DNA of 64,000 nt from Gordoniibacillus chartarius (GCF_042432825.1 NZ_JBHLWN010000046.1:60588-124587), one strand, 5' to 3'. Counted from the first letter of the stretch, positions 26,080-34,497 are shown. Made by a program: numbers and translations. The notes: generated from the sequence alone by a model not told the origin.

Positions 26080-26447
26080 GCCGCATTCTGGCCGTCGGCG
26101 CAGGCGGCATCGTTGGATCTATAGCCCGGTTCGGCCTGTCGCTGCTGTGGAATCCCGTAACGGCACAAGGCTTCCCTTGGGGTACGCTGGCTTGCAATTT
26201 GGCGGGGTGTTTGCTGCTCGGATACACCGCTTCAGCCGTCGGAGCCCGGCTGCCTGCGGCGGTGCAGCTCGGAATAACCGCCGGCTTGATCGGCACCTTT
26301 ACGACATTGTCGACTTTCAGCCTGGAGATGGTCCAGCTGCTGCAGGCAGGCCATGCTGGGACGGCCGCGGCTTATGCCGCTCTAAGCGGCATCGGAGGTC
26401 TCGCTCTTGCCCGGCTTGGCGAGGCACTTGGGGGCTATGAAAAATGA
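26064..26447 (+). CDS. crcB: Fluoride channel subunit, first copy
   Basis: A 127-residue four-helix Fluc/CrcB protein that lets fluoride leave the cell. Family marks are GGIVGSIARFGLS in helix 1, GTLACNLAGCLLLGY in helix 2 (channel Asn) and GTFTTLSTFSLE in helix 3 (the phenylalanine/threonine track). Two adjacent crcB genes usually mean a heterodimeric channel. It overlaps the chrA remnant, and its stop overlaps the next crcB (ATGA). There is no fluoride riboswitch that I can recognise upstream. Confidence 0.9.
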   Translation: MPYSLSRILAVGAGGIVGSIARFGLSLLWNPVTAQGFPWGTLACNLAGCLLLGYTASAVGARLPAAVQLGITAGLIGTFTTLSTFSLEMVQLLQAGHAGTAAAYAALSGIGGLALARLGEALGGYEK

Positions 26448-26803
26448 TGACACTTTCGAAGCTGCTTCTCGTAGCCGCCGGCGGATTTGTAGGAGCAACG
26501 GCCCGTTACTTGCTGTCGACATTCGTGTCGACAAGGTTCCCAACCATGCTCCCTTATGGTACACTGACAATAAATGCAATCGGTTCTTTTTTGATCGGGA
26601 TCGTAGCGGGACATGCGGCTCCGGAATCGGTACGGCTGATCATTGCCGTCGGTTTTATGGGCGCGTTCACTACGTTTTCCACGTTCAATTTGGAAAGCGT
26701 TCGACTTGCCCGGCGGAAGGCTTGGGCACATTTTGCCGCTTATATCGCTTTAACGTACATACTTGGGATTTTGTTTGCCTTTATCGGCCTTTATTATGTT
26801 TAG
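26444..26803 (+). CDS. crcB: Fluoride channel subunit, second copy
   Basis: A 119-residue Fluc/CrcB protein with four membrane helices: GGFVGATARYLLS, GTLTINAIGSFLIGI and GAFTTFSTFNLESV carry the conserved Arg, channel Asn and Phe/Thr residues. It likely forms an antiparallel heterodimer with the product of the upstream gene. It begins within the stop of the first copy and ends 14 bases before aroA, so all three are probably on one transcript. Confidence 0.9.
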   Translation: MMTLSKLLLVAAGGFVGATARYLLSTFVSTRFPTMLPYGTLTINAIGSFLIGIVAGHAAPESVRLIIAVGFMGAFTTFSTFNLESVRLARRKAWAHFAAYIALTYILGILFAFIGLYYV

Positions 26804-26817
26804 GAGGTTACCTAATC

Positions 26818-28113
26818 GTGCGAGCCATTGTCCGCCCTACCCCGAATCTGCAAGGAGAAATCCAAGCTCTTTCCTCGAAAAATTATACGACCCGCTATTT
26901 GCTTATCGGAGCGTTGGCCGAAGGAACGAGCACCGTCTACTATCCCGCTCACAGCGAAGACAGCGATGCAATGCGGCGCTGCATTCGGGATCTGGGCGCG
27001 GTCGTTGAAGAAGACGAGGAGAAAATGACGATTCAAGGCTTCGGCCGTCATCCGAAGCACGTTTCCGAGCTGAATGTCGGCAACGCAGGAGCGGTGCTCC
27101 GCTTTCTGATGTCGGTTGCGGCGTTTTGCCCGGAGCTGACGTTTGTGAATACGTATCCGGATTCGCTCGGCAAGCGGCCGCACGACGATTTGATTGCGGC
27201 GCTGGAGCAAATGAACGTTCGCGTCGACCACCAAGGCGGCAAGCTGCCGATTACGATCTACGGCGGGGAGCCGAAGGGCGGCCGCATCGAAGTGTCGGGC
27301 AACGTATCGTCGCAATTCCTGAGCTCGCTGCTTTTCATGACGCCGCTCCTGAACGAAGACAGCGAGATCGTCGTTCTGCACGATTTGAAATCGAAGGTCA
27401 TCGTCGGACAGACGCTGGAGGTTATCGAGCAAGCAGGCGTGAAGATCGAAGCTTCCGAAGATTTGATGCATTACCGCATCCCGGGCGGGCAACGCTATGA
27501 GGCGAAGAAATACGTCGTGCAGGGCGATTATCCGGGCTCCGCAGCGATTTTGGCGGCGGCTGCGGTTACGAACTCCGATGTGCTGGTGCACCGGCTCGAA
27601 GAGAACAGCCGGCAGGGCGAGCGTGCCGTTGTCGACGTATTGAAGGCGATGGGCGTTAACCTGACTCACGAAAATGGCACCGTACACGTTCGCGGCAACC
27701 AGAAGCTGAAGGCAGGCGAATTCGACGGCGACCATTTCACCGACGCTGTATTGGCGATGGTGGCGGCAGCCGTGTTCGCCGAAGGCACTTCGCGCTTCTA
27801 CAACGTCGAAAATTTGCGGTATAAGGAATGCGACCGGATTACCGATTTCTTGAACGAGCTTCGCAAAGCGGGAGCTGACGTTGAAGAGCGGCAGAGCGAG
27901 ATTATCGTGCACGGACGTCCGGAAGGCGTCGAAGGCGGAGTCGAAATCGATTCGCATATCGACCACCGCGTCATTATGGCGTTGACGGTTGTGGGACTGC
28001 GTTCCCGCCAAGGTCTGACGATTCGTGATGCACATCACGTCGCTAAGTCTTACCCTCACTATTTTGATCATCTTCGAGCTCTCGGCGCCCAGGTGGAACT
28101 GGTTCGCGAGTAG
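26818..28113 (+). CDS. aroA: EPSP synthase (3-phosphoshikimate 1-carboxyvinyltransferase), divergent type
   Basis: A 431-residue enzyme joining shikimate-3-phosphate and PEP. Catalytic features are kept: SSQFLSS at 164-170, DAVLAMV, YKECDRI with the catalytic Glu, and the C-terminal DHRVIMA. Two sites differ from the familiar enzyme: K21-N22-Y-T-T-R26 replaces KSISHR, and N89-A-G-A-V-L-R95-F96 replaces NAGTxMRP, so the positions equal to E. coli Thr97 and Pro101 are Ala and Phe. These positions affect glyphosate and PEP binding. GTG 26818 follows TAGGAGG at the usual distance. It is in an operon with the fluoride channels. Confidence 0.88.
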   Translation: MRAIVRPTPNLQGEIQALSSKNYTTRYLLIGALAEGTSTVYYPAHSEDSDAMRRCIRDLGAVVEEDEEKMTIQGFGRHPKHVSELNVGNAGAVLRFLMSVAAFCPELTFVNTYPDSLGKRPHDDLIAALEQMNVRVDHQGGKLPITIYGGEPKGGRIEVSGNVSSQFLSSLLFMTPLLNEDSEIVVLHDLKSKVIVGQTLEVIEQAGVKIEASEDLMHYRIPGGQRYEAKKYVVQGDYPGSAAILAAAAVTNSDVLVHRLEENSRQGERAVVDVLKAMGVNLTHENGTVHVRGNQKLKAGEFDGDHFTDAVLAMVAAAVFAEGTSRFYNVENLRYKECDRITDFLNELRKAGADVEERQSEIIVHGRPEGVEGGVEIDSHIDHRVIMALTVVGLRSRQGLTIRDAHHVAKSYPHYFDHLRALGAQVELVRE

Positions 28114-28140
28114 CATACATTCTGAAACGGGTGACTGGGT

Positions 28141-28965
28141 ATGCTGATTTTGTGGCAAGGCATCAAGGTGACAATAGGCTTTTTGACCGTTGTTGTGTTG
28201 ACGCTGTCGAGCGGGTTGTTTACCGTGCTGCTTTACGACAAATACATCGGCAACGAATCGGCTTCGATCGCCGAGGCTGCTCCGGCTGTAACGGTTGACC
28301 TAGGGGCCGCTCCGCAGTCTGCCGTGCCGGCCGCTGCGCCTGTTGCTGCAGAGACGAAGGCGGCGTCCGCCATGCTTGAGGCCCCGGCGATCAAGCAGTA
28401 TCCGGAGCTGCCTACTGGCTGCGAGGTAACCAGCCTAACGATGCTGCTGCAGTATGCCGGCATATCCAAGAACAAGCTGGAGCTGGCTGCCGAGCTGCCG
28501 AAAGACGGAACGGCAATGCAGACCGATTCGAAAGGCAATATTGTATATTGGGGCAATCCGAATGTCGGTTTTGTCGGGGACGTTACCGGCAAGACCGGCA
28601 GGGGCTTCGGCATTTACCACGCGGGGCTTTTTCCGCTTCTGAAGAAGTATTTGCCCGGTGCAGTCGACTTGACGGGCAAATCGTTTGACGCCCTGGAGCA
28701 GCAAGTAGCGGCGGGCTATCCGGTTGTCGTTTGGAATACGGTTGATTATAACCAGCCGACCCGCTGGATGATATGGGATACGGCCATCGGCCCGATTCGG
28801 ACGACGTTTGCCGAGCACGCTGTGCTGCTCGTTGGCTACGACGCTGAGAACGTCTATGTGAACGATCCGATATCCGGCGCAAAAGCGCAGCGCATCAACA
28901 AGGCGCAATTCATCGAGGTATGGAAAACAATGGGGAAGCAGGCGCTGTCCTATACGAACACTTAA
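28141..28965 (+). CDS. Membrane-anchored C39-like cysteine peptidase (YvpB type)
   Basis: A 274-residue protein. Residues 8-30 form a signal anchor, followed by an Ala/Pro-rich linker to about 80. The C39-like papain-fold domain (about 82-265) has catalytic Cys in ELPTGCEVTSLTMLL, His in EHAVLLVGYD and Asp in VNDPISG. Such proteins (Peptidase_C39_2) lie outside the membrane and probably cleave or process peptides or peptidoglycan-linked proteins. It follows aroA by 27 bases and is probably co-transcribed with it and with the CoA-binding protein gene. Confidence 0.78.
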   Translation: MLILWQGIKVTIGFLTVVVLTLSSGLFTVLLYDKYIGNESASIAEAAPAVTVDLGAAPQSAVPAAAPVAAETKAASAMLEAPAIKQYPELPTGCEVTSLTMLLQYAGISKNKLELAAELPKDGTAMQTDSKGNIVYWGNPNVGFVGDVTGKTGRGFGIYHAGLFPLLKKYLPGAVDLTGKSFDALEQQVAAGYPVVVWNTVDYNQPTRWMIWDTAIGPIRTTFAEHAVLLVGYDAENVYVNDPISGAKAQRINKAQFIEVWKTMGKQALSYTNT

Positions 28966-28979
28966 GGAGGGGATGTCCG

Positions 28980-29405
28980 GTGGCCTTCGAAAATCCTTCG
29001 CGCGAGCGAATCAAGGAAATCTTGGAATCGGCCCGCAATATCGCGGTTGTCGGCTTGTCCGACAACCCGGAGAAAACATCGCATATGGTCGCTGCAGCGA
29101 TGCAGAATCGGGGGTACCGGGTCATCCCGGTGAACCCGAACGCCGAAACGATACTCGGGGAGAAGAGCTACCCGACGTTAGCGGACATACCGGAGCCGGT
29201 TGACATCGTCAACGTCTTCCGCCGCAGCGAGCACACTCCCGAGGTAGCCCGCGACGCCGCCCAAATCAAGGCGAAAGTACTGTGGCTTCAGCTTGGGATC
29301 GCATCCGATGAAGCCGCATCGATCGCCCGGGAAGGCGGCCTTGAAGTGATCATGGACCGCTGCATCAAGGTCGAAGACGCTGTGCTGAGACCGAACCGCT
29401 CCTAA
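28980..29405 (+). CDS. CoA-binding domain protein (YccU-like)
   Basis: A 141-residue Rossmann-like CoA-binding domain protein. It contains NIAVVGLSDNPEKTSHMVAAAMQNRGYRVIPVNPN (split across the nucleotide-binding loop and second strand), SYPTLADIPEPVDIVNVFRR and LQLGIASDEAA, the standard YccU blocks. CoA or a nucleotide is the likely ligand; the role is unknown. GTG 28980 is chosen because AAGGAGGGG ends seven bases upstream. It is the last gene of the run that starts with the fluoride channels. Confidence 0.85.
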   Translation: MAFENPSRERIKEILESARNIAVVGLSDNPEKTSHMVAAAMQNRGYRVIPVNPNAETILGEKSYPTLADIPEPVDIVNVFRRSEHTPEVARDAAQIKAKVLWLQLGIASDEAASIAREGGLEVIMDRCIKVEDAVLRPNRS

Positions 29406-29413
29406 TCTCCCTC

Positions 29414-29458
29414 GCCCGCCTGTATCCGGTTCTACCGCTGCAGGTGGGCGTTTTTTTG
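29414..29458 (+). terminator. Terminator of the crcB-aroA operon
   Basis: CGCCCGCCTG (29414-29423) pairs with CAGGTGGGCG (29442-29451), followed by T7. Confidence 0.85.
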
Positions 29459-29560
29459 TATCAGAGTTTAAGCTCAAGTTTTTCGGGTTTAAGATTTTCC
29501 GTCTAAAGACTTTAGAATGTCGCCGAGCCCAAGGGGCGTGGACGGAGCAAGGAGATGGGG

Positions 29561-29632
29561 CGAAGAGCGTAAGCGTGCGCCTTTGAACTTGTGTTACGAA
29601 GAGCGTAAGCGTGCGCCTTTGAACTTGTGTTA
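29561..29632 (+). repeat. Two exact tandem copies of a 36-base unit
   Basis: The unit starting CGAAGAGCGTAAGCGTGCGC and ending TTGTGTTA occurs twice back to back (29561-29596 and 29597-29632) with no differences. It lies in a 465-base gap (29406-29870) without a credible gene. The unit contains GAGCGTAAGCGTGCGC, itself partly repetitive. Function unknown; it may belong to a family of dispersed repeats. Confidence 0.9.
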
Positions 29633-29723
29633 TTTCATGCAGGGAACACGAGTTTACGAAGCCGCAGCCCTCATATTTCAATTCGCAGTCCACTCCCGGC
29701 CTCAGGCCGACAGCTCCATTCAC

Positions 29724-29752
29724 AAGTCTCGAGAAATCGGGACTTTTTTTTT
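29724..29752 (+). terminator. Terminator of an unassigned transcript
   Basis: AAGTCTCGA (29724-29732) pairs with TCGGGACTT (29737-29745), with one G-T pair and a GAAA loop, followed by at least seven T. There is already a terminator for the upstream operon at 29414, so this one implies a separate short transcript from about 29460 to 29752, perhaps a noncoding RNA. Confidence 0.65.
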
Positions 29753-29870
29753 CTAAAATTTACACATAAAAAAATAAATCCTGTTCACACTAATAAAGGC
29801 TTCAGGGAGAACCGGATACAGGCATCCTAATGAAGACCTTTGAACCTCGAAAATAGAAGGGAGAACATCC

Positions 29871-30542
29871 ATGTACAACCAACAGTTCGGCAGCAACATC
29901 GGTTCCCAGTACCAAGGTTTCCAGCGCCAATATCAGCCGGTCGGTCAAGTACAATCGTTCTACGGTCAGTCTCAAGGCCAACAGCAGCAGTACGGCAGCT
30001 ACCCTTCCTCGGATAGCTACCACACGGCTAATTACCGCGGCAACCAACTGGGCCATGACGCCGGCCTGCGCGGCGACTCCTTCACACCTGCGCAACAGCA
30101 GCAATTCGGCGGTCAAACGGCAACGAACTACGGCAGCTTCGCTTACGGCGTACGCGGCAACGAGCAAGCGTACACAGGTCAAAACAACGTGCAATCCCAA
30201 TTCGGCTTCAACAGCCCGTTTGGCACGCAATCCCGTTCCTTCGGCCAAATCGGCACATCCTTCAACCAAGGTACTGCTATTAACCAAGCTTCTTCTTTTG
30301 GCCAGCAATACGGCAGCTATCCTTCTTCGGAGAGCTATCACACGGCCAACTACCGCGGTAACCAGCTCGGCCATGACGCTGGCCTGCGCGGCGACTCCTT
30401 CACGCCTGCACAGCAGCAGCAATTCGGCGGCCAAAGCAATGTGAACTACGGCTCCTTCGCTTACGGCGTGCGCGGCAACGAGCAAGCTTACAGCGGTCAA
30501 AACAACGTTCAATCCCAGTTCGGCTTCAACAACGCATTCTAA
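29871..30542 (+). CDS. Gln/Gly/Asn-rich protein with two 74-residue repeats
   Basis: A 223-residue protein without a signal peptide. It holds two near-identical 74-residue repeats (41-114 and 147-220, five differences), each with YGSYPSS, SYHTANYRGNQLGHDAGLRG, SFTPAQQQQFGG, NYGSFAYGVRGNEQAY and GQNNVQSQFGF. The DNA of the repeats differs at many third positions, so the protein sequence is under selection. Composition and internal duplication recall gamma-type acid-soluble spore proteins or spore-coat proteins, but no family is certain. ATG 29871 has GAAGGGAGA upstream. It has its own excellent terminator. Confidence 0.72.
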   Translation: MYNQQFGSNIGSQYQGFQRQYQPVGQVQSFYGQSQGQQQQYGSYPSSDSYHTANYRGNQLGHDAGLRGDSFTPAQQQQFGGQTATNYGSFAYGVRGNEQAYTGQNNVQSQFGFNSPFGTQSRSFGQIGTSFNQGTAINQASSFGQQYGSYPSSESYHTANYRGNQLGHDAGLRGDSFTPAQQQQFGGQSNVNYGSFAYGVRGNEQAYSGQNNVQSQFGFNNAF

Positions 30543-30562
30543 TAATTGGCAATAACTGCCTG

Positions 30563-30591
30563 GCGGGTCTTCGGACCCGCTTTTTCTTTTT
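30563..30591 (+). terminator. Strong terminator after the repeat-protein gene
   Basis: GCGGGTC, a TTCG tetraloop and GACCCGC (30563-30580), followed by T5-C-T5. The T run overlaps the -35 element of the next promoter. Confidence 0.92.
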
Positions 30592-30618
30592 GACAAAATC
30601 GCTTCTAATCGATACCAT
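30590..30618 (+). promoter_or_regulatory. SigA promoter of the PTS operon
   Basis: Perfect -35 TTGACA (30590-30595), 17-base spacer, -10 TACCAT (30613-30618). No antiterminator (RAT) or cre site is evident between it and the start codon. Confidence 0.7.
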
Positions 30619-30645
30619 CGTAAGTAATAGAGGAGGTCGGCTGAC

Positions 30646-32538
30646 TTGAACTGGATGGGCAATTTGCAGCAGCTGGGTCGATCGCTCATGATCCCCACCA
30701 TCGCGCTGCCGGTTGCAGCGATTTTGCTGCGTCTTGCGGACTTGCCTTGGGATGCGATAAACGCCGGACCGCTCGGTGAAGTGCTGTATTTGGCGGGCAT
30801 GAGCATTTTTCATTATTTACCGGTTATTTTCGCCGTCGGGGTTGCACTGGGCCTGGCGGATAACGCCGGAATTTCGGCCTTGTCGGCCTTGCTCGGCTAT
30901 GTCTTGCTGACAGGCATAACACAGCATTATTTGGGGGATACGTTCCAGCTTGGGGTATCCGGCGGGATCCTGATCGGACTGATCGCGGCGATTCTGTACA
31001 ACCGTTTGAAAGAGGTGCAGCTGCCGGAATACATTCAGTTTTTTGGCGGGCCTCGTATCGTGCCATTATTTATGGGCGCTGCAACCATTGTTGTTTCCTA
31101 TTTGTTTGTGCTTATCGGCCCCGGACTGCAGACAGTAATGGAGCGGCTCAGCACCTTTTTGCTTGGGCTCGGACCTGTCGGTGTAACGATTTACGGCATT
31201 ATTTACCGGCTGCTCGTACCAAGCGGCCTGCACCACATTATCAACAATTTTTTCTGGTTCCAAGTCGGAGAGTACAAGTCTCCGGACGGTCATTTGGTTC
31301 ACGGCGATTTGCCGCGCTTTTTTGCGGGCGACCCGACTGCAGGTATCTATATGGCGGGGTTGTACCCGATCATGATGTTCGCACTGCCGGCGATCGCGCT
31401 CGCCATCATTCAGGAAGCGCGCGAGGATCTGAAGCCGAGCATTCGCGCGACGTTCATGACGGCCGCACTGGCATCGTTCCTGACCGGCGTGCACGAGCCG
31501 ATCGAATTCGCTTTCCTGTTCGTGGCTCCGTATTTGTTCATCATTCACGCCTTGCTGTCGGGTCTTGCGATGGGCATCGCCTACATGCTGGATATTCATC
31601 ATGGATTTTCGTACTCGGCCGGATTTATCGATTATGTGATCAACTTCCACCTCTCCCATAACGGAATCTTGATCCTGCCGATCGGAATTCTGTTCGGGCT
31701 GCTGTATTACTTGTTATTCCGGTGGGCGATCCGCCGCTTCCGCATTCCGACGCCGGGCCGTGAAGAAGGCTCGCCGCTCGAGGAGTGGGCAGGCAGTATT
31801 CCGTACCGCTCGCCTCTCATTTTGCAGGCGTTGGGAGGAAAGTCGAATATCAAGAAGCTCGAGGCGTGCATAACGAGGCTTCGTCTAACGCTGGTGAACG
31901 ACAAGCTGGTCGATATTGCGGCGCTACGCCACCTGGGTGCAGCGGGAGTCATTCGTTTGGGCGCAGGAAACGTACAGGTTGTGTTCGGCACATATTCGGA
32001 ACTGATCCGCGAAGAAATTATGAAGGCCATTACGAAGGATGTCCAGCTCGTGTCGTTCAATGCGCCGATGCAGGGACGAATGATCCCGATCGAGGAAGTG
32101 CCGGATCAAATTTTTGCAAAGAAGCTTGTCGGCGGCGGAGTTGCCTTTTATCCGGAACGCGGTGAGCTCGTCTCTCCCGTAGCCGGGCGCATCATGCATA
32201 TATATCCGACGCATCATGCGCTGGGCATCGAGACCGAGCAAGGACTCGAGGTGCTGCTCCACATCGGCATCGACACATCGAATTTGCCCGGCAAGCCGTT
32301 CACGGCCGTTGTTAAGGAAGGCGACCGCGTCGAGCCTGGTCAGCTGCTGGTAAGGTTCAACTACAGCAAGGTGAAGAAGCTCGCCACTTCTCTAGCCACA
32401 CCTATGGTCATCACGAATTCAGATAAAGTACGTTCCTGGAGCTTCGCGCCGTTCAAAACCGTAAAGCGCGGCCAAGCATCCGTCATGTCGGTCGTACTGA
32501 AATCGGAGCAAACGGCAAAGGGGAGTGCACATGATTAA
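30646..32538 (+). CDS. PTS permease, glucose/N-acetylglucosamine family, EIICBA
   Basis: A 630-residue fused sugar permease in C-B-A order. EIIC (residues 1-365) has about ten membrane helices and the substrate-loop segments SGLHHIINNFFWF and HEPIEFAFLF. EIIB (about 390-470) has the phospho-cysteine C408 in EACITRLRL. EIIA (about 490-620) has the phospho-histidine H539 in LLHIGIDT. It takes up and phosphorylates a hexose, most like NagE or PtsG; the sugar is not certain. TTG 30646 has AGGAGG upstream. Its end overlaps the ptsI start by eight bases, coupling permease and enzyme I synthesis. Confidence 0.88.
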   Translation: MNWMGNLQQLGRSLMIPTIALPVAAILLRLADLPWDAINAGPLGEVLYLAGMSIFHYLPVIFAVGVALGLADNAGISALSALLGYVLLTGITQHYLGDTFQLGVSGGILIGLIAAILYNRLKEVQLPEYIQFFGGPRIVPLFMGAATIVVSYLFVLIGPGLQTVMERLSTFLLGLGPVGVTIYGIIYRLLVPSGLHHIINNFFWFQVGEYKSPDGHLVHGDLPRFFAGDPTAGIYMAGLYPIMMFALPAIALAIIQEAREDLKPSIRATFMTAALASFLTGVHEPIEFAFLFVAPYLFIIHALLSGLAMGIAYMLDIHHGFSYSAGFIDYVINFHLSHNGILILPIGILFGLLYYLLFRWAIRRFRIPTPGREEGSPLEEWAGSIPYRSPLILQALGGKSNIKKLEACITRLRLTLVNDKLVDIAALRHLGAAGVIRLGAGNVQVVFGTYSELIREEIMKAITKDVQLVSFNAPMQGRMIPIEEVPDQIFAKKLVGGGVAFYPERGELVSPVAGRIMHIYPTHHALGIETEQGLEVLLHIGIDTSNLPGKPFTAVVKEGDRVEPGQLLVRFNYSKVKKLATSLATPMVITNSDKVRSWSFAPFKTVKRGQASVMSVVLKSEQTAKGSAHD

Positions 32539-34282
32539 AGGGATAGGAGCATCTCCGGGCATCGCGATCGGCAAAGCGTTCGTCGTTCCTGCATGGGAGT
32601 GGGATTTTCCGGATAAAGCGATCGATGTGACGGATTTGGCATACGAATTCGAAAGACTGTACGAAGGTATTCGTTCTTCGAAGGACGAGCTGGAATATAT
32701 TAAGCAGGAATTCAAAGAAGTCGTCGGGCAGGAACAATCGACGATCTTCGATGCGCACTTGGCCATTCTGGAAGACCCGATCTTCATGAACGAAATTCAG
32801 GGGATCATCGAGCGCCAATACAAAGCGGCTGAAGTTGCGGTGAAGGAAGTCATCGACAAGTTCGTCGGCATGTTCGATCATATCGACGATGAATACATGA
32901 AGGAACGGGCGCTCGATATTCGAGACGTCGGCAATCGGCTGCTGAAGCATTTGCTTGGAGATATGGAGGAGGAAGCCATACCGCCGACCGATCATCCGTA
33001 CATTTTGGTCGCAAAGGAGCTTGCCCCGTCCCAGCTCGCCCAGCTCGACCCGTCGAAGGTGCTCGGTATTGCCACAATGCTCGGGGGAAAGACGTCACAC
33101 ACGGCGATTATGGCCCGAGCGATGGCGCTGCCGCTCGTACTCGGCATGGAAGGAAAGCTGATCAAGCCGATTCAGAACGGAGATTTGCTGATTGTCGACG
33201 GTGTAGAGGGCATGGTGTATGTGAATCCGGAGCCGGCTATCGTCGAGCGGTACCGGGCCAAGAAGGAAGCGCTGCTCAAGCAGAAGGAGCGGCTGCAGCA
33301 AATTGCGGACATCGCACCGGTGACGGTCGATCAGAAGCTTGTAAGGCTGGCGGCGAATATTAATACGGAGAAGGAAGTCGAACACGCGCTGCGCAGCGGA
33401 GCTCTCGGGGTCGGCCTGTTTCGCACCGAATTTTTGTACATGGACCGCGACAGCGCGCCGTCTGAGGAGGAACAGTTCGATGTTTACCGACGAGTGGCGG
33501 AGAAGCTGGGCGGCAAACCGCTGATCATTCGTACGCTCGACATCGGCGGAGACAAGAGGCTCGATTATATGGCGCTGGCCAAAGAAGATAACCCGTTCCT
33601 CGGGTATCGGGCCATTCGCATTTCGCTTGACCGGACGGAGCTGTTCCGCACGCAGCTGCGAGCCGTACTGAGAGCCAGCCATTACGGCAATATCAAGATG
33701 ATGTATCCGATGATCGCTTCTCTGGAAGAGGTGCGTGCCGCGAATGCGCATCTGGACTCGGTGAAGCGGGAGCTGACCGCTGAAGGGATTCCCTACAATG
33801 CCGCGATGGAGGTCGGGATCACGATTGAAGTTCCGGCGGCCGTTATGATTGCGGATGCTTTGGCGAAAGAGGCGGCCTTCTTCTCGATCGGGACGAACGA
33901 TCTCGTCCAGTATGTGCTTGCAGTCGATCGGATGAACGAAACGATTGCCCATTTGTATGAGCCGTTCCATCCGGCTGTACTGCGGCTGCTCAACATGACG
34001 GTGGAGGCCGCGAAAAACGCCGGTATTCCCGTCGCCGTCTGCGGGGAGCTCGCCGGCGACGTCAAGGCGCTTCCAATTTGGCTTGGCCTTGGCATTGAGG
34101 AGCTGAGCATTTCGGTGCAGTCCATCCTTCAGGTTAAGGACAGGCTGCTGCAAAGCGATCAAGCGGAGTGCCGGAAGCTGCTCGAGGAGCTGCTCAAGCT
34201 GCCGACCGCTAAAGAAATTCATGAACGGCTAAGCGAAGCGGAAAGGCAGTATTCGGTGTCGGCATCGAGCTGCCGTGACTGA
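32531..34282 (+). CDS. ptsI: PTS enzyme I (phosphoenolpyruvate-protein phosphotransferase)
   Basis: A 583-residue enzyme I. It takes phosphate from PEP onto H190 (GGKTSHTAIMAR) and passes it to HPr. The PEP-binding barrel follows, with LFRTEFLYMDR, RTLDIGGDKRL, and FFSIGTNDLVQY near the active cysteine in VAVCGELAGD. ATG 32531 is chosen because AAGGGGAG precedes it; a GTG at 32525 abuts that site. Unusually, it sits behind a PTS permease rather than ptsH. An HPr-like gene in the window (50761) lacks the active histidine, so the true HPr must be elsewhere. Confidence 0.92.
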   Translation: MIKGIGASPGIAIGKAFVVPAWEWDFPDKAIDVTDLAYEFERLYEGIRSSKDELEYIKQEFKEVVGQEQSTIFDAHLAILEDPIFMNEIQGIIERQYKAAEVAVKEVIDKFVGMFDHIDDEYMKERALDIRDVGNRLLKHLLGDMEEEAIPPTDHPYILVAKELAPSQLAQLDPSKVLGIATMLGGKTSHTAIMARAMALPLVLGMEGKLIKPIQNGDLLIVDGVEGMVYVNPEPAIVERYRAKKEALLKQKERLQQIADIAPVTVDQKLVRLAANINTEKEVEHALRSGALGVGLFRTEFLYMDRDSAPSEEEQFDVYRRVAEKLGGKPLIIRTLDIGGDKRLDYMALAKEDNPFLGYRAIRISLDRTELFRTQLRAVLRASHYGNIKMMYPMIASLEEVRAANAHLDSVKRELTAEGIPYNAAMEVGITIEVPAAVMIADALAKEAAFFSIGTNDLVQYVLAVDRMNETIAHLYEPFHPAVLRLLNMTVEAAKNAGIPVAVCGELAGDVKALPIWLGLGIEELSISVQSILQVKDRLLQSDQAECRKLLEELLKLPTAKEIHERLSEAERQYSVSASSCRD

Positions 34283-34310
34283 ATGCTGCACATATTTTCA
34301 TAAAAATCCG

Positions 34311-34338
34311 TTGCCAAACCGCTCGTTTATGGTACAAT
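34311..34338 (+). promoter_or_regulatory. SigA promoter of the riboswitch transcript
   Basis: TTGCCA (34311-34316) and a perfect-looking TACAAT (34333-34338), 16 bases apart, 20 bases before the riboswitch. Confidence 0.7.
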
Positions 34339-34358
34339 GGAAGTAGTTCCAAAGTTAT

Positions 34359-34469
34359 ACAAATCGTAAAGGGCAAACTTGGTGAAAATCAAGGACGCAA
34401 AGCCACAGGCCTAACGCGGCCGCATCGTTCGCCGATGCCCGCAAAGGCGGCTGGGTTGCCGAAATTTGT
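34359..34469 (+). ncRNA. Cyclic-di-GMP-I riboswitch (GEMM-I)
   Basis: The GEMM-I core is readable in order: GGGCAAAC (from 34371), a GAAA-looped stem (CTTG/CAAG), GGACGCAAAGCCAC and GGCCTAA, a second GC-rich stem-loop region, and the closing GGGTTGCCG. The P1 helix pairs ACAAAT (34359-34364) with ATTTGT (34464-34469). A terminator follows at 34498. The RNA should bind c-di-GMP and switch the gene at 34550 on or off; the direction cannot be read here without folding. The class fits the c-di-GMP enzymes in the window (dgcP at 47960). Confidence 0.9.
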
Positions 34470-34497
34470 AGTGCATTTCCGGACCATACGGAGAGAG

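Noticed and set aside
29517..29756. A 79-codon open frame over the tandem repeat
   Set aside because: Its coding potential comes from the 36-base repeat being a multiple of three; there is no ribosome binding site and it runs into a terminator.
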